Source of the DNA: an uncultured Oceanospirillales bacterium
Lineage (GTDB): Bacteria > Pseudomonadota > Gammaproteobacteria > Xanthomonadales > SZUA-36
Reading direction: 5' to 3'
DNA: 64,000 bases
NCBI GenBank assembly: GCA_913055655.1
Contig: CAJXKA010000003.1
Span: forward strand, 312,501 to 376,500
Made by a program: the position numbers and the translations under genes. Below the pieces are notes generated by a model that was given only the letters and a program-made list of their open reading frames with translations, had not been told where the DNA came from and searched no databases. This document shows positions 27,640 to 34,377 of the stretch, in pieces (the first letter of the stretch is position 1; every line of letters begins with the position of its first letter).

Positions 27640-27668
27640 AACCCCGCCGCCTGGCGGGGTTTTCGTTT
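27640..27668 (+). terminator. Rho-independent terminator after cold-shock gene
   Basis: AACCCCGCC, a four-base loop (GCCT), and GGCGGGGTT form a perfect 9-bp stem followed by TTTTCGTTT. It lies 28 bp after the cold-shock stop. Confidence 0.92.
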
Positions 27669-27695
27669 ACAGTCAGCGACTTGGCGCCAGTCGCG

Positions 27696-27724
27696 TTGCT
27701 TTTCGTGCCAAAATCGTGTAAAAT
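27696..27724 (+). promoter_or_regulatory. Sigma-70-like promoter of the CarD gene
   Basis: TTGCTT at 27696 and TAAAAT at 27719 are spaced by exactly 17 bp, just after the terminator of the cold-shock gene. The predicted start is near 27731, giving a leader of about 48 nt to the ATT codon at 27779. Confidence 0.7.
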
Positions 27725-27778
27725 GTTGTTTTTCCTGCGGTTAATTCCGTAACCCCTGATATTTCAAAGGAAAGACTC

Positions 27779-28258
27779 ATTAACATCCAAAAAGGCGACG
27801 CAGTACATCACCCCCAGCACGGCATCGGCCAGGTGCAGTCCATCCGCGAAAAGAGCTTTTACGGCGAAGAGGCTTCCACGTTCGCAAAGCTATACTTCCA
27901 GCGCGACGACCTCACGTTGATGCTTCCCGAGAACGACCTTGACGAGACGGTCCGCGAACCGATCACCTCCAAGGATGCACGCAAACTCCTCGACGAGTTG
28001 AAGGCCTGGAAAGGCAAGCCCAGCAAGCAGTGGAAAACGCGCGCACGCGCCAACCAGGCGGCCATCGACTGCGGCGACCCCTTTGAATACGCCAAGGTCT
28101 ACAAGGCGCTGTGCCTGCTGGAGTCCGAGAATGCCCTGCGCGCCCAGGATCGCGCCCACCTGACGCAGTCAACCAACCTGCTGGTGGACGAACTGGCGCA
28201 TTCGCTGAAGAAGTCGCCGGACCAGGCCCGCGCGCTGTTGAGCAAAGCCACCGGCTAA
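27779..28258 (+). CDS. CarD/CdnL-family RNA polymerase-binding regulator, probable ATT start
   Basis: A 159-residue protein if started at ATT 27779. The N-terminal part (NIQKGDAVHHPQHGIGQV, then FAKLYFQRDDLTLMLPEND) is the CarD RNA-polymerase interaction domain; the C-terminal ~100 residues are helical with Lys/Arg clusters, as in CarD/CdnL. CarD proteins bind RNAP beta and stabilise open complexes at many promoters. No ATG, GTG or TTG lies in frame upstream of the conserved KGD strand; the first canonical codon is GTG 27833, which would delete the conserved first strands and has no ribosome site. ATT 27779 has a perfect AAGGA seven bases upstream. ATT starts are rare (infC). Family assignment is firm; the start is inferred. 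Confidence 0.85.
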   Translation: MNIQKGDAVHHPQHGIGQVQSIREKSFYGEEASTFAKLYFQRDDLTLMLPENDLDETVREPITSKDARKLLDELKAWKGKPSKQWKTRARANQAAIDCGDPFEYAKVYKALCLLESENALRAQDRAHLTQSTNLLVDELAHSLKKSPDQARALLSKATG

Positions 28259-28700
28259 TACCGCCCGGAAGTTTTTCCTCCGCACAGGGAAACGCCGCCC
28301 GGCGAAAGGCGGCGTTTCGAGGAGGACAACCCTTTTGGCCGGTCGGAAACGGCCGGGCTTCCTGGGAGGTGAAAGACAGCTTCCAGAAGCTTTGTGTAGG
28401 TCCCTGCGAAAGACGTCCGGGGCACTGCCTTCAATCATACATACGCAGCCCGGCGCCAAACCAGATCATTGCGTTGATCGGACGAAACCCTCGCTTTAAC
28501 GCGGCGGGTACATCCCTGCACCCGAATTCATTGTCAAAAGCGGTGTCGTTGGACATGCAGCGCCCGCCGTTCATGTTCCACGACGTTGACTCCTTTTATC
28601 CCTTAAACGGGACTTTCATCTCTTCGACTGGGCTGCTGGCCCGGTTCTTTTTGTCCACTCGAGGAAACGCATTTTCCCGCGCGTCCCGCATTCACTTAAA
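28259..28700. other. Gene-free stretch rich in hairpins
   Basis: About 440 bp between carD and the glycosyltransferase-like gene. It holds the 11-bp stem of the terminator hairpin, flanked by CCTCC (28276-28280) and GGAGG (28320-28324), which are complementary. Further on are a GGCCG/CGGCC hairpin (near 28339-28357) and an AGCTTC-CA-GAAGCT inverted repeat (near 28379-28392). Open frames through it have irregular codon use. It could hold a structured RNA or a long leader; I cannot identify a known RNA family. Confidence 0.45.
28290..28317 (+). terminator. Strong hairpin after carD
   Basis: AAACGCCGCC and GGCGGCGTTT form a perfect 10-bp stem around an eight-base loop (CGGCGAAA), 31 bp after the carD stop; a flanking G/C extends it to 11 bp. 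The T-run is short (GTTTCGA), so it may be a weak or factor-assisted terminator. Confidence 0.6.
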
Positions 28701-30524
28701 ATGCGCCTTCCCCCGCACGCGAACCCCGGTGAACCCCACGTGAGTCTTTACGCTTTTGACCGATGCAATGCCTACCCGCTTCCTGGAAACCGCGTACTGG
28801 TGCGCAATACCCGTAGCGGCCGCCAGGCGATTCTCACGCCCGACGTTTATGCCGCGCTCGCCACCTGTACGGAATTCCGTACGTTGCACGATCACGCGCA
28901 CCGGCTCGCCTCGGGAAACGCCGGGCTCGAAGGCCAGGAGGCCGCCATCGAGGAAGTGCTGCAGTCGGTCCAGCGCGACGGCCTGATGATATCGGCGAAG
29001 ATTTACTGCACGACGCTGGGCGGCGCCGTCAACCCGAAGCACGAAACGGACAAACCGGTCGCCGCCATCATCACCTGGGAGCGCCCGGATGCGCTGGCCC
29101 GGTGCCTGGAATCCGTGGCTGAACATTGCGACCTTGAACAGTTGCATGCCCTGTATGTCATCGACGACTCCCGTGACGAGGCGGTCCAGGCCAGGAACCG
29201 CGAGACCACGAAGACGTTCGCCAGCCAGGTGCAAACACCCGTCCATTACCTGGGCGCGAGTGATCAACGGGCCTACGTGGACCGGCTGGTCGCGGCGGCG
29301 CCCGCGCAGGCCGACGCGATCCGTTTCCTGGTCGACCGCGATCGCTGGTCGGATTTCTGGACCAGCGGCCTGGCGCGAACCATGGCGTTGCTGGTCTCGG
29401 CTGGCCGCCGGTTGCTGGTACTTGACGATGACATCCTGGCCGAAGTCCACGAACCGTATCGCGTAGCCGGCCCCGTCGGCTTCTCCGATGCCGGTCGGGA
29501 CGCTGCTTTTTTCGCGAACGACGCCGAGTGGGCGGATACACGGGCATCGACCGACACCGACCCCTTCGCCCGCCACCTGCGTTGCCTGGGCGCCCGGCTG
29601 CCCGACGCGCTGGGCGCACTGGGTGTCGGCGAAATGGCGGAAACATCGTTCACCGGCGCCACCGTCCCGTTCCTGGAGTCGCTGGGCGATGATTCCACCG
29701 TGCTGGTCACGGAATGCGGCTCCCTGGGCGACCCCGGCACCGCCCGCCTGGACTGGATCACCGGGCTGGAGGGCGACGCCATGGACCGCCTGCTGGCTTC
29801 CGAAAACACGGTAGAAAACGCCCTGGCCAAGCGGAACTGCTGGAGCGGCCAGCCACGGCCGCATTTTGCGCCGCGCGCGAACATGTCCCAGCTGACCGGC
29901 CTCGACAACCGCCGCCTGCTGCCGCCGTATGCCCCCATACTGCGCGGCGAGGACAAGCTGTTCGGCGACATGACGGCCTTTCTCCACCCCGGCTCCGTGG
30001 TGCTGGACGATGCCTGGGCCGTCCCCCACAAGCCCATCCCGGAACGGGCGTGGAGTGAAAACGACCGCCAGTTGCGAACGGACGCGTCGTTCCCCGGATT
30101 TGCCACGGAATGTGTATCCTCGCACCTTGATGATTCCAGCACCGGGGACCCCATCGTACGGCTACGCCGGTTGGCGCAGCTGTACGCCGACCTGGCCGAC
30201 CTGGACCATGACGCATTGCTGGATCGGCATATCCACCACGTGCTTAAACACCGTGCCGAAGATTATCGACACCTCAAGGAACTCCAGGCTGCGGCGACGG
30301 GTGCGCCACCGAACTGGCGGGCCTTTATCGATGCGGGCGTTGAACGCCTCAACCGGGAATTGGCCGAAGACCCCGAACCGCGACCATTACGCGGCGAGCC
30401 CGCAGGGCTGGCAGACAAGGCCCTGACCGGGTGGTGGAAGACCTACTGGCGTGATTTCAGCCGCGCCCTGCAGGCCTGGCCCGCCATCCGCCTGGCGGCC
30501 CAGCGTCTCAACGAACAGCGCTAG
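28701..30524 (+). CDS. Glycosyltransferase-like protein with PqqD-like N-terminal region
   Basis: A 607-residue protein from ATG 28701; neither this nor the in-frame GTG at 28740 (SLYAFDRCNAYPLPGN) has a clear ribosome site. Residues ~20-100 (NRVLVRNTRSGRQAILTPDV, then a helix and VLQSVQRDGLMIS) read like a PqqD-type winged-helix peptide-binding domain. From about residue 117, VAAIITWERPDALARCLESV starts a GT-A-like nucleotide-sugar fold, with a DxD-like LLVLDDDIL near 238-245. The C-terminal ~150 residues are helical. This is presumably a cytoplasmic transferase that recognises a protein or peptide. No companion peptide gene is visible. Domain calls are by eye and moderate; the ORF itself has steady coding bias. 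Confidence 0.55.
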   Translation: MRLPPHANPGEPHVSLYAFDRCNAYPLPGNRVLVRNTRSGRQAILTPDVYAALATCTEFRTLHDHAHRLASGNAGLEGQEAAIEEVLQSVQRDGLMISAKIYCTTLGGAVNPKHETDKPVAAIITWERPDALARCLESVAEHCDLEQLHALYVIDDSRDEAVQARNRETTKTFASQVQTPVHYLGASDQRAYVDRLVAAAPAQADAIRFLVDRDRWSDFWTSGLARTMALLVSAGRRLLVLDDDILAEVHEPYRVAGPVGFSDAGRDAAFFANDAEWADTRASTDTDPFARHLRCLGARLPDALGALGVGEMAETSFTGATVPFLESLGDDSTVLVTECGSLGDPGTARLDWITGLEGDAMDRLLASENTVENALAKRNCWSGQPRPHFAPRANMSQLTGLDNRRLLPPYAPILRGEDKLFGDMTAFLHPGSVVLDDAWAVPHKPIPERAWSENDRQLRTDASFPGFATECVSSHLDDSSTGDPIVRLRRLAQLYADLADLDHDALLDRHIHHVLKHRAEDYRHLKELQAAATGAPPNWRAFIDAGVERLNRELAEDPEPRPLRGEPAGLADKALTGWWKTYWRDFSRALQAWPAIRLAAQRLNEQR

Positions 30525-30647
30525 AGCCGCCTGATTCCGCCATGAATCGGCCCGTGAGGGCCATCATGCCCCTGTTCAGGCATCGAAAACCAATCTTTTA
30601 GACGACCGGGCCGAAAAACCGGCCGTAAGTGATTGAATTTTGTTTGC

Positions 30648-30668
30648 TGTGGATAACTATGTGGATTT
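30648..30668 (-). promoter_or_regulatory. DnaA-box pair away from the origin
   Basis: On the minus strand a perfect DnaA box TTATCCACA (30656-30648) follows AAATCCACA (30668-30660, 7 of 9 matches), same orientation, three bases apart. They lie in the AT-rich stretch between the glycosyltransferase-like gene and the hairpin RNA array. One perfect box can occur by chance; the second at a 12-bp step makes it worth noting. Confidence 0.4.
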
Positions 30669-30743
30669 TCGGGGGATAAAACTACGAAATAGTGGCCAAA
30701 AGCGGTGTTTTGGCGTTATTTTCAGTTCACGAGACAAAGAAAG

Positions 30744-30811
30744 AAGGCGTCGGCGCAAATTCAGTAGTGAAAGGAGGAGGAAACCACTGAAGCGTACAGC
30801 ACCGACGCCTT
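30744..30811 (-). ncRNA. C-rich-loop hairpin RNA, copy 1 (last in the array)
   Basis: Read on the minus strand the 68-nt segment folds into P1 of 13 bp (AAGGCGUCGGUGC with GCGCCGACGCCUU, one G-U), an asymmetric internal loop (7 nt against 3), P2 of 6 bp (UUCAGU with ACUGAA) and a 20-nt apical loop holding CCUCCUCC, the perfect complement of a Shine-Dalgarno core. It is followed by a U-rich tail (UUCUUUCUUUG). On the plus strand the G-U pair becomes an A-C mismatch, so the minus strand is the likely RNA. Third in transcription order, 5 nt after copy 2. Confidence 0.65.
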
Positions 30812-30816
30812 GAAGG

Positions 30817-30883
30817 TGGCCCCGACACAAATCCAGGGTTTGGGGGGGAAGCAACCGCTGAATGTGTGCTTGTGCCGGGGCCA
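30817..30883 (-). ncRNA. C-rich-loop hairpin RNA, copy 2
   Basis: 67 nt with the same fold as its neighbours: P1 of 12 bp (UGGCCCCGGCAC with GUGUCGGGGCCA, one G-U), internal loop of 8 against 2 nt, P2 of 6 bp (AUUCAG with CUGGAU, one U-G) and an apical loop with UUCCCCCCCAAACC. P1 and P2 differ from copies 1 and 3 at many positions, yet pairing is kept by compensating changes. The string CAGYGGYUU at the end of P2 is shared by all three copies. Confidence 0.65.
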
Positions 30884-30904
30884 TAGACCAAATTGTTAAA
30901 AAGT

Positions 30905-30969
30905 GTCCCGGCGCCGATCCAAGGTTTGGGGGGGGAGTCAAAGCCACTGGATGTAGCCGGCACCGGGAC
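30905..30969 (-). ncRNA. C-rich-loop hairpin RNA, copy 3 (first in the array)
   Basis: 65 nt: P1 of 11 bp (GUCCCGGUGCC with GGCGCCGGGAC, one U-G), internal loop 6 against 1 nt, P2 of 6 bp (AUCCAG with UUGGAU) and an apical loop with ACUCCCCCCCCAAACC. P1 is followed on the minus strand by ACUUUUUAAC, which makes it look like an intrinsic terminator or a processed 3' end. Loop sequence UCCCCC..AAACC is shared with copy 2. Confidence 0.65.
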
Positions 30970-30978
30970 GTTAAACCT

Positions 30979-31007
30979 GACAGGGGGCGTTATCCTGTCT
31001 CCTCCCC
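30979..31007 (-). other. GGGGAGGAG segment and small hairpin upstream of the RNA array
   Basis: On the minus strand GGGGAGGA (31007-31000) is followed by a 6-bp hairpin GACAGG/CCUGUC (30999-30979). The G-rich string is complementary to the CUCCUCC loop of copy 1 and the CUCCCC loop of copy 3. No start codon follows at ribosome-site distance, so it is not an ordinary Shine-Dalgarno; it could be an internal pairing or sponge site. Confidence 0.4.
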
Positions 31008-31032
31008 AATTAAAAAACGGGTGGCGACGTGC

Positions 31033-31107
31033 TCAGAACGTGATCACCAGGTTGATCGCGATCGCGACCAGCGAAATGAAAACCACGAACCGTGCAATAT
31101 GTTTCAT
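31033..31107 (-). CDS. 24-residue hydrophobic peptide
   Basis: The ATG at 31107 overlaps the stop of the 73-codon ORF (TAATG) and has GGAGA six bases upstream, so it is well placed for coupled translation. The peptide is MKHIARFVVFISLVAIAI followed by NLVITF: a short basic N-terminus and a single membrane-spanning stretch. Such size and form fit small membrane proteins, including type I toxins and regulatory micropeptides. It lies just upstream of the hairpin RNA array, on the same strand. No family recognised; coding status rests on the start context only. Confidence 0.5.
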   Translation of the reverse strand: MKHIARFVVFISLVAIAINLVITF

Positions 31108-31328
31108 TAATGTCTCCTCGCGGAAATTCGTGACGAACCCAGCCGGGCCAGGGTGGCGGAATCGGTATCCGCCCAGTCCGGCTCGAGCATCAGCAGTTTG
31201 CGCTCGGCCAGGGCCAGCGCCTGCCGCATGCGCTCCAGCGCCTCGACCGAGACGGCGTTTTTCTCGTGCTCGATCATTTCCCGCCAGAATTCGATCTCGG
31301 CGAGTAGTTGGCATTCCTGCGACAGCAT
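31107..31328 (-). CDS. Small helical protein, unknown
   Basis: A 73-residue ORF (MLSQECQLLAEIEFWREMIE at its start) with regular heptad-like spacing of hydrophobic residues and many Glu, Arg and Leu, so probably one or two amphipathic helices. Codon third positions are GC-rich as in neighbouring genes. A weak ribosome site (GGAA) is six bases from the ATG. It is the first gene of a putative minus-strand unit: this ORF, the 24-residue peptide, then the RNA hairpins. It is divergent from the AraC-type regulator. I recognise no family. Confidence 0.5.
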   Translation of the reverse strand: MLSQECQLLAEIEFWREMIEHEKNAVSVEALERMRQALALAERKLLMLEPDWADTDSATLARLGSSRISARRH

Positions 31329-31405
31329 TCAAAGTTCCGGGCTCGTTCAATGCTGCGCATGGTACGGAACGGCCGCGGGGCCGGCTTGTCAAAACCGGAC
31401 AGGCA

Positions 31406-31430
31406 TTTGACCCGGGATGGCGGGGTCAAA
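31406..31430. promoter_or_regulatory. Palindromic operator candidate before the AraC-type gene
   Basis: TTTGACCC and GGGTCAAA form a perfect inverted repeat with a 9-bp spacer. TTGACC inside it can serve as the -35 of the plus-strand gene, with CAGAAT 18 bp on as -10, so a protein bound here would control that promoter and possibly the divergent small-gene unit. Confidence 0.5.
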
Positions 31431-31465
31431 CAGAATAGGACTGCGCGTTCGGGAGGGGGTTACAC

Positions 31466-32464
31466 ATGTCGGTACTGGCGCCATCCATTGGCATCTGGTG
31501 GCGGGTCATCGAGTCATACGGGCTCGACCCCGCGCCGTACTTCGAGGCCGAAGGCCTGGAGGTTGAATGGCCCATCGAACCCGGGACACGCGTCGCCTAC
31601 TCGGCAATCGACCGGGCGCGCGCGAAAGCCGCGGCCGACACCGGTGATCCTGACTTCGGGTTACGCGCCGCCCGCGCCGTTCACCCCAGCCATATCGGGG
31701 CGCTGGGGTACGCCGTACTCGCCAGCACCAGCCTGACAAGCAGTTTCCAGCGCATGCGTCGTTTCATCCGGGTCGTCAACGATAAAGGTTATTTCGACAT
31801 CGATGACCAGGGTGATGTCATCGTCGTTAACCTGTCGGTGGATGAGCCGTCGGCGAATGAGAAAGTTCGGGACGATGGCATGGTCGCCTACGCCGTGGCG
31901 TTGGCGCGCCTGAATGCCGGCGAAGACCTTGACCCGGTGCACGTGGGTTTTCGAATTGACGCGCCCGGCGACACCAGTGCCTACACGGCCCTGTTCCGCT
32001 GCCCGGTGAAGTTCGGCTGCGCGCATAACGAGATCGCGTTCAGCCGCGCCGACGCCGAGCGCACCCTGCCCAGCGCCAACCCGGTCATCGCGCAGATGAA
32101 CGACCGCATCGTCATCCGGCGACTGTCACGGCTGGATCGTGACAACGTTCCCAACCGGGCCCGTGCCGCGATCATGGAGCAGTTGCCGTCCGGCCACATC
32201 TCCGACGAAACCGTGGCGGGCGCGCTGAACATGACCTCGCGCACCCTGAATCGCAAGCTGAAGGCCGAGGGCCTGAGCTTTCGGAAGTTGCTGCAGGAGG
32301 TACGCCAGGACCTGGCCCGGCAGTACATCGAGGACAACTCGCTGACGCTGACGGAAATCACCTTCCTGCTGGGCTTTTCCGAGATGAGCTCGTTCTCACG
32401 GGCGTTCAAAAACTGGACGGGCCAGTCGCCGAGCGCGGCCCGAACCGCCGAAGACGAAGGATAA
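31466..32464 (+). CDS. AraC-family transcriptional regulator (OruR/ArgR-type N-terminus)
   Basis: A 332-residue regulator. Residues ~20-200 match the Arabinose_bd (PF12625-type) ligand domain found in OruR/GbdR-like proteins; the C-terminal ~100 residues hold two helix-turn-helix units (VAGALNMTSRTLNRKLKAEG and ITFLLGFSEMSSFSRAFKNW). It has a strong ribosome site (GGGAGGGGG). A perfect palindrome lies over its promoter. It is divergent from the small-protein/RNA unit and followed by a DUF456 gene seven bp downstream. The inducer is unknown. Confidence 0.9.
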   Translation: MSVLAPSIGIWWRVIESYGLDPAPYFEAEGLEVEWPIEPGTRVAYSAIDRARAKAAADTGDPDFGLRAARAVHPSHIGALGYAVLASTSLTSSFQRMRRFIRVVNDKGYFDIDDQGDVIVVNLSVDEPSANEKVRDDGMVAYAVALARLNAGEDLDPVHVGFRIDAPGDTSAYTALFRCPVKFGCAHNEIAFSRADAERTLPSANPVIAQMNDRIVIRRLSRLDRDNVPNRARAAIMEQLPSGHISDETVAGALNMTSRTLNRKLKAEGLSFRKLLQEVRQDLARQYIEDNSLTLTEITFLLGFSEMSSFSRAFKNWTGQSPSAARTAEDEG

Positions 32465-32470
32465 GCCCGG

Positions 32471-32959
32471 ATGGACCTGACAATTTTATGGTGGATTCTC
32501 GCGATACTGCTGGTGATCGGCGGCCTGGTCGGCACCATCATTCCCGCGCTGCCGGGTGTGCCGATGGTCTTTGCCGGTCTGCTGCTGGCGGCCTGGATCA
32601 CCGGGTTCGAGCCCGCCGGCATGTGGACGATGGTCATCCTGGGTGCGCTGACCGCGGCGGCGTGGCTGATCGATTTCCTCGCGGCCGCGCTGGGCGCCAA
32701 GCGCCTGGGCGCCAGTCCACGTGCCTTCTGGGGCGCCATGTTCGGCGCCATCGTCGGCATGTTTTTTGGCCTGGCGGGCATCCTGCTGGGGCCCTTCGTC
32801 GGCGCCTTCGTGGCCGAGATCTCCGGCGGGCGCGGCATGCAGGATGCGGGACGCGCCGGTGTCGGCGCCTGGATCGGCACCGTTCTCGGCGCCGCCGCCA
32901 AGATCGCCATCGCCTTCCTGATGGTCGGATTCTTTATCCTGCGCCAGTTCTTTCAATAA
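32471..32959 (+). CDS. DUF456 family membrane protein
   Basis: A 162-residue inner-membrane protein of four to five hydrophobic segments, with the DUF456 hallmark Gly-rich helix pairs (LGAKRLGASPRAFWGAMFGA and GLAGILLGPFVGAFVAEI). Length and pattern fit the family. It starts 6 bp after the AraC-type regulator, so it is likely co-transcribed. Function of DUF456 is unknown. Confidence 0.88.
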   Translation: MDLTILWWILAILLVIGGLVGTIIPALPGVPMVFAGLLLAAWITGFEPAGMWTMVILGALTAAAWLIDFLAAALGAKRLGASPRAFWGAMFGAIVGMFFGLAGILLGPFVGAFVAEISGGRGMQDAGRAGVGAWIGTVLGAAAKIAIAFLMVGFFILRQFFQ

Positions 32960-32983
32960 AAAACGCCCGGCGTGAGCCGGGCG
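32956..32983 (-). terminator. Rho-independent terminator of the asnB-thrABC operon
   Basis: On the minus strand CGCCCGGC, loop TCAC and GCCGGGCG form a perfect 8-bp stem followed by TTTTTTATTG. It lies ~100 bp beyond the thrC stop. The plus strand lacks a T-run, so it serves the minus-strand operon. Confidence 0.88.
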
Positions 32984-33086
32984 ACAAAGAGAGATGATGC
33001 ACGTCCTCGTTGGTCGTGCATCAGGCATTACCGGGTGGGAGCGGAAAAGTTGGTGACGAAGCCTGTCGGCAAAGGCGAAACCGCTT

Positions 33087-34349
33087 TCAATCCATCAACA
33101 ACCCACGCAACGCGGTGAAATCGCCCGGAATGGTCGCCGAAAGCACCTCCAGGTCACGCACTTGCGCCAATGCGTCCGGCAGGGGCACCTGCAACCCAAT
33201 CGCCTCCTCGATGACTTCCGCGAACTTGGCCGGATGCGCGGTGCAGGCGAACACACCCGTTTCGTCATCACCGAGTGATGCGTCCAGGGCCCGCCACGCC
33301 AATGCGCTGTGCGGATCGGCGAGATAGCCTTTCTCATGCAGCGCGCCAACCGCCGCGGTGGTATCGGCGTCCGTGACCGCCACGCTGTCGATAAACGCGC
33401 TGATCGGCGTACCCGCGCGGCGCGCCAGTTCCTCGACGCGGGGAAAGTTATTCGGCCGCGAGATGTCCATGGCATTGCTGAGCGTGGCCACCGTATCTTT
33501 CGGCGCCCACTGGCCGTCCGCCAGGTAGCGCGGGACGGTGTCATTGATATTCGTGGCGGCCAGGATCCGGCGCATCGGCAGGCCCATCGCGCGGGCGACA
33601 CAGCCGGCGGTGACATTACCGAAATTGCCGCTGGGCACACAGAACACGGCTTCGCGGCCGCCCAGTTTCGCCACCGCCTCGAAGTAGTAGCACACCTGCG
33701 CCAGCAGCCGCGCCACGTTGATGGAGTTGGCGGAGTTCAGTCCCAGCCGGGTGCGCAGTTCCTCGTCGTCGAAAGCCTGCTTGACCATGGCCTGGCAGGT
33801 ATCGAAGTCGGCCTCGATGGCGACGGTGCGGATATTGCCGCCCAGGGTGCAGAACAGCTTTTCCTGCAGCGGCGTGATGCGGCCCTTCGGATACAGGATC
33901 ACCGCCTCTACACCGGGCTTGCCGTGAAACGCATGCGCCACCGCGGCGCCGGTATCACCGGAGGTGGCGGTCAGGATGGTGGTCGGTGAGCCGTCACTGA
34001 AAGCCGACAGGCAACCGGCCATGAACCGAGCGCCGAAATCCTTGAACGCCAGCGATGGGCCGTGAAACAGTTCCAGCGCATTGACGCGTTCATCCACGGC
34101 GATGAGTTCCAGCGGGAAATCAAACGCGGTGGTGACGATCGGGCGCAGGGTCGCGACGTCCAGGCCGGTCAGTTCCGCCAGCAGCACCGCGCTGCGCTCG
34201 GCGAAGGGCAGGTCCAGCAGGGCATCGAGCTCGGCGACCACCGGAATGCTCTCCGGGAAATAAAGGCCCTGTCCACGGCCGAGGCCTCGACGCACGGCCT
34301 GCTCAAAACTGGCGGTGTCGGTGGGGTCCGATAGGTTCAGAAACTGCAT
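33087..34349 (-). CDS. thrC: Threonine synthase
   Basis: A 420-residue PLP enzyme that converts O-phosphohomoserine to threonine. Start at ATG 34349 (MQFLNLSDP) is the family beginning; the longer frame has no gene-like content. The PLP lysine lies in HGPSLAFKDFGARFM, and TATSGDTGAAVAHAF and VCYYFEAVAKLGG are family blocks. It is the last gene of asnB-thrA-thrB-thrC, 28 bp after thrB. Confidence 0.96.
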   Translation of the reverse strand: MQFLNLSDPTDTASFEQAVRRGLGRGQGLYFPESIPVVAELDALLDLPFAERSAVLLAELTGLDVATLRPIVTTAFDFPLELIAVDERVNALELFHGPSLAFKDFGARFMAGCLSAFSDGSPTTILTATSGDTGAAVAHAFHGKPGVEAVILYPKGRITPLQEKLFCTLGGNIRTVAIEADFDTCQAMVKQAFDDEELRTRLGLNSANSINVARLLAQVCYYFEAVAKLGGREAVFCVPSGNFGNVTAGCVARAMGLPMRRILAATNINDTVPRYLADGQWAPKDTVATLSNAMDISRPNNFPRVEELARRAGTPISAFIDSVAVTDADTTAAVGALHEKGYLADPHSALAWRALDASLGDDETGVFACTAHPAKFAEVIEEAIGLQVPLPDALAQVRDLEVLSATIPGDFTALRGLLMD

Positions 34350-34377
34350 GGTGCGTGTGATCCGGTGAAATCCAGGT

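Noticed and set aside
27833-28258. CarD gene starting at GTG 27833
   Set aside because: No ribosome site in front, and it would remove the conserved first strands of the CarD domain that are encoded in frame upstream.
28692-30125. 477-codon minus-strand open frame
   Set aside because: Antisense to the glycosyltransferase-like gene; low-complexity Arg/Gly/Val sequence. The plus-strand frame has the better codon bias and a recognisable fold pattern.
30744-30969. Hairpin array as integron attC sites or as a CRISPR array
   Set aside because: No 7-bp attC core (GTTRRRY/RYYYAAC) and no integrase nearby. Repeats are imperfect with variable stems, no constant repeat with unique spacers, and no cas genes.
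31033-31392. 119-codon minus-strand frame reaching through the 24-residue peptide
   Set aside because: The upstream part is out of frame with the better 73-codon ORF and is Arg/Gly-rich. The start at 31107 with GGAGA and TAATG overlap is more convincing.
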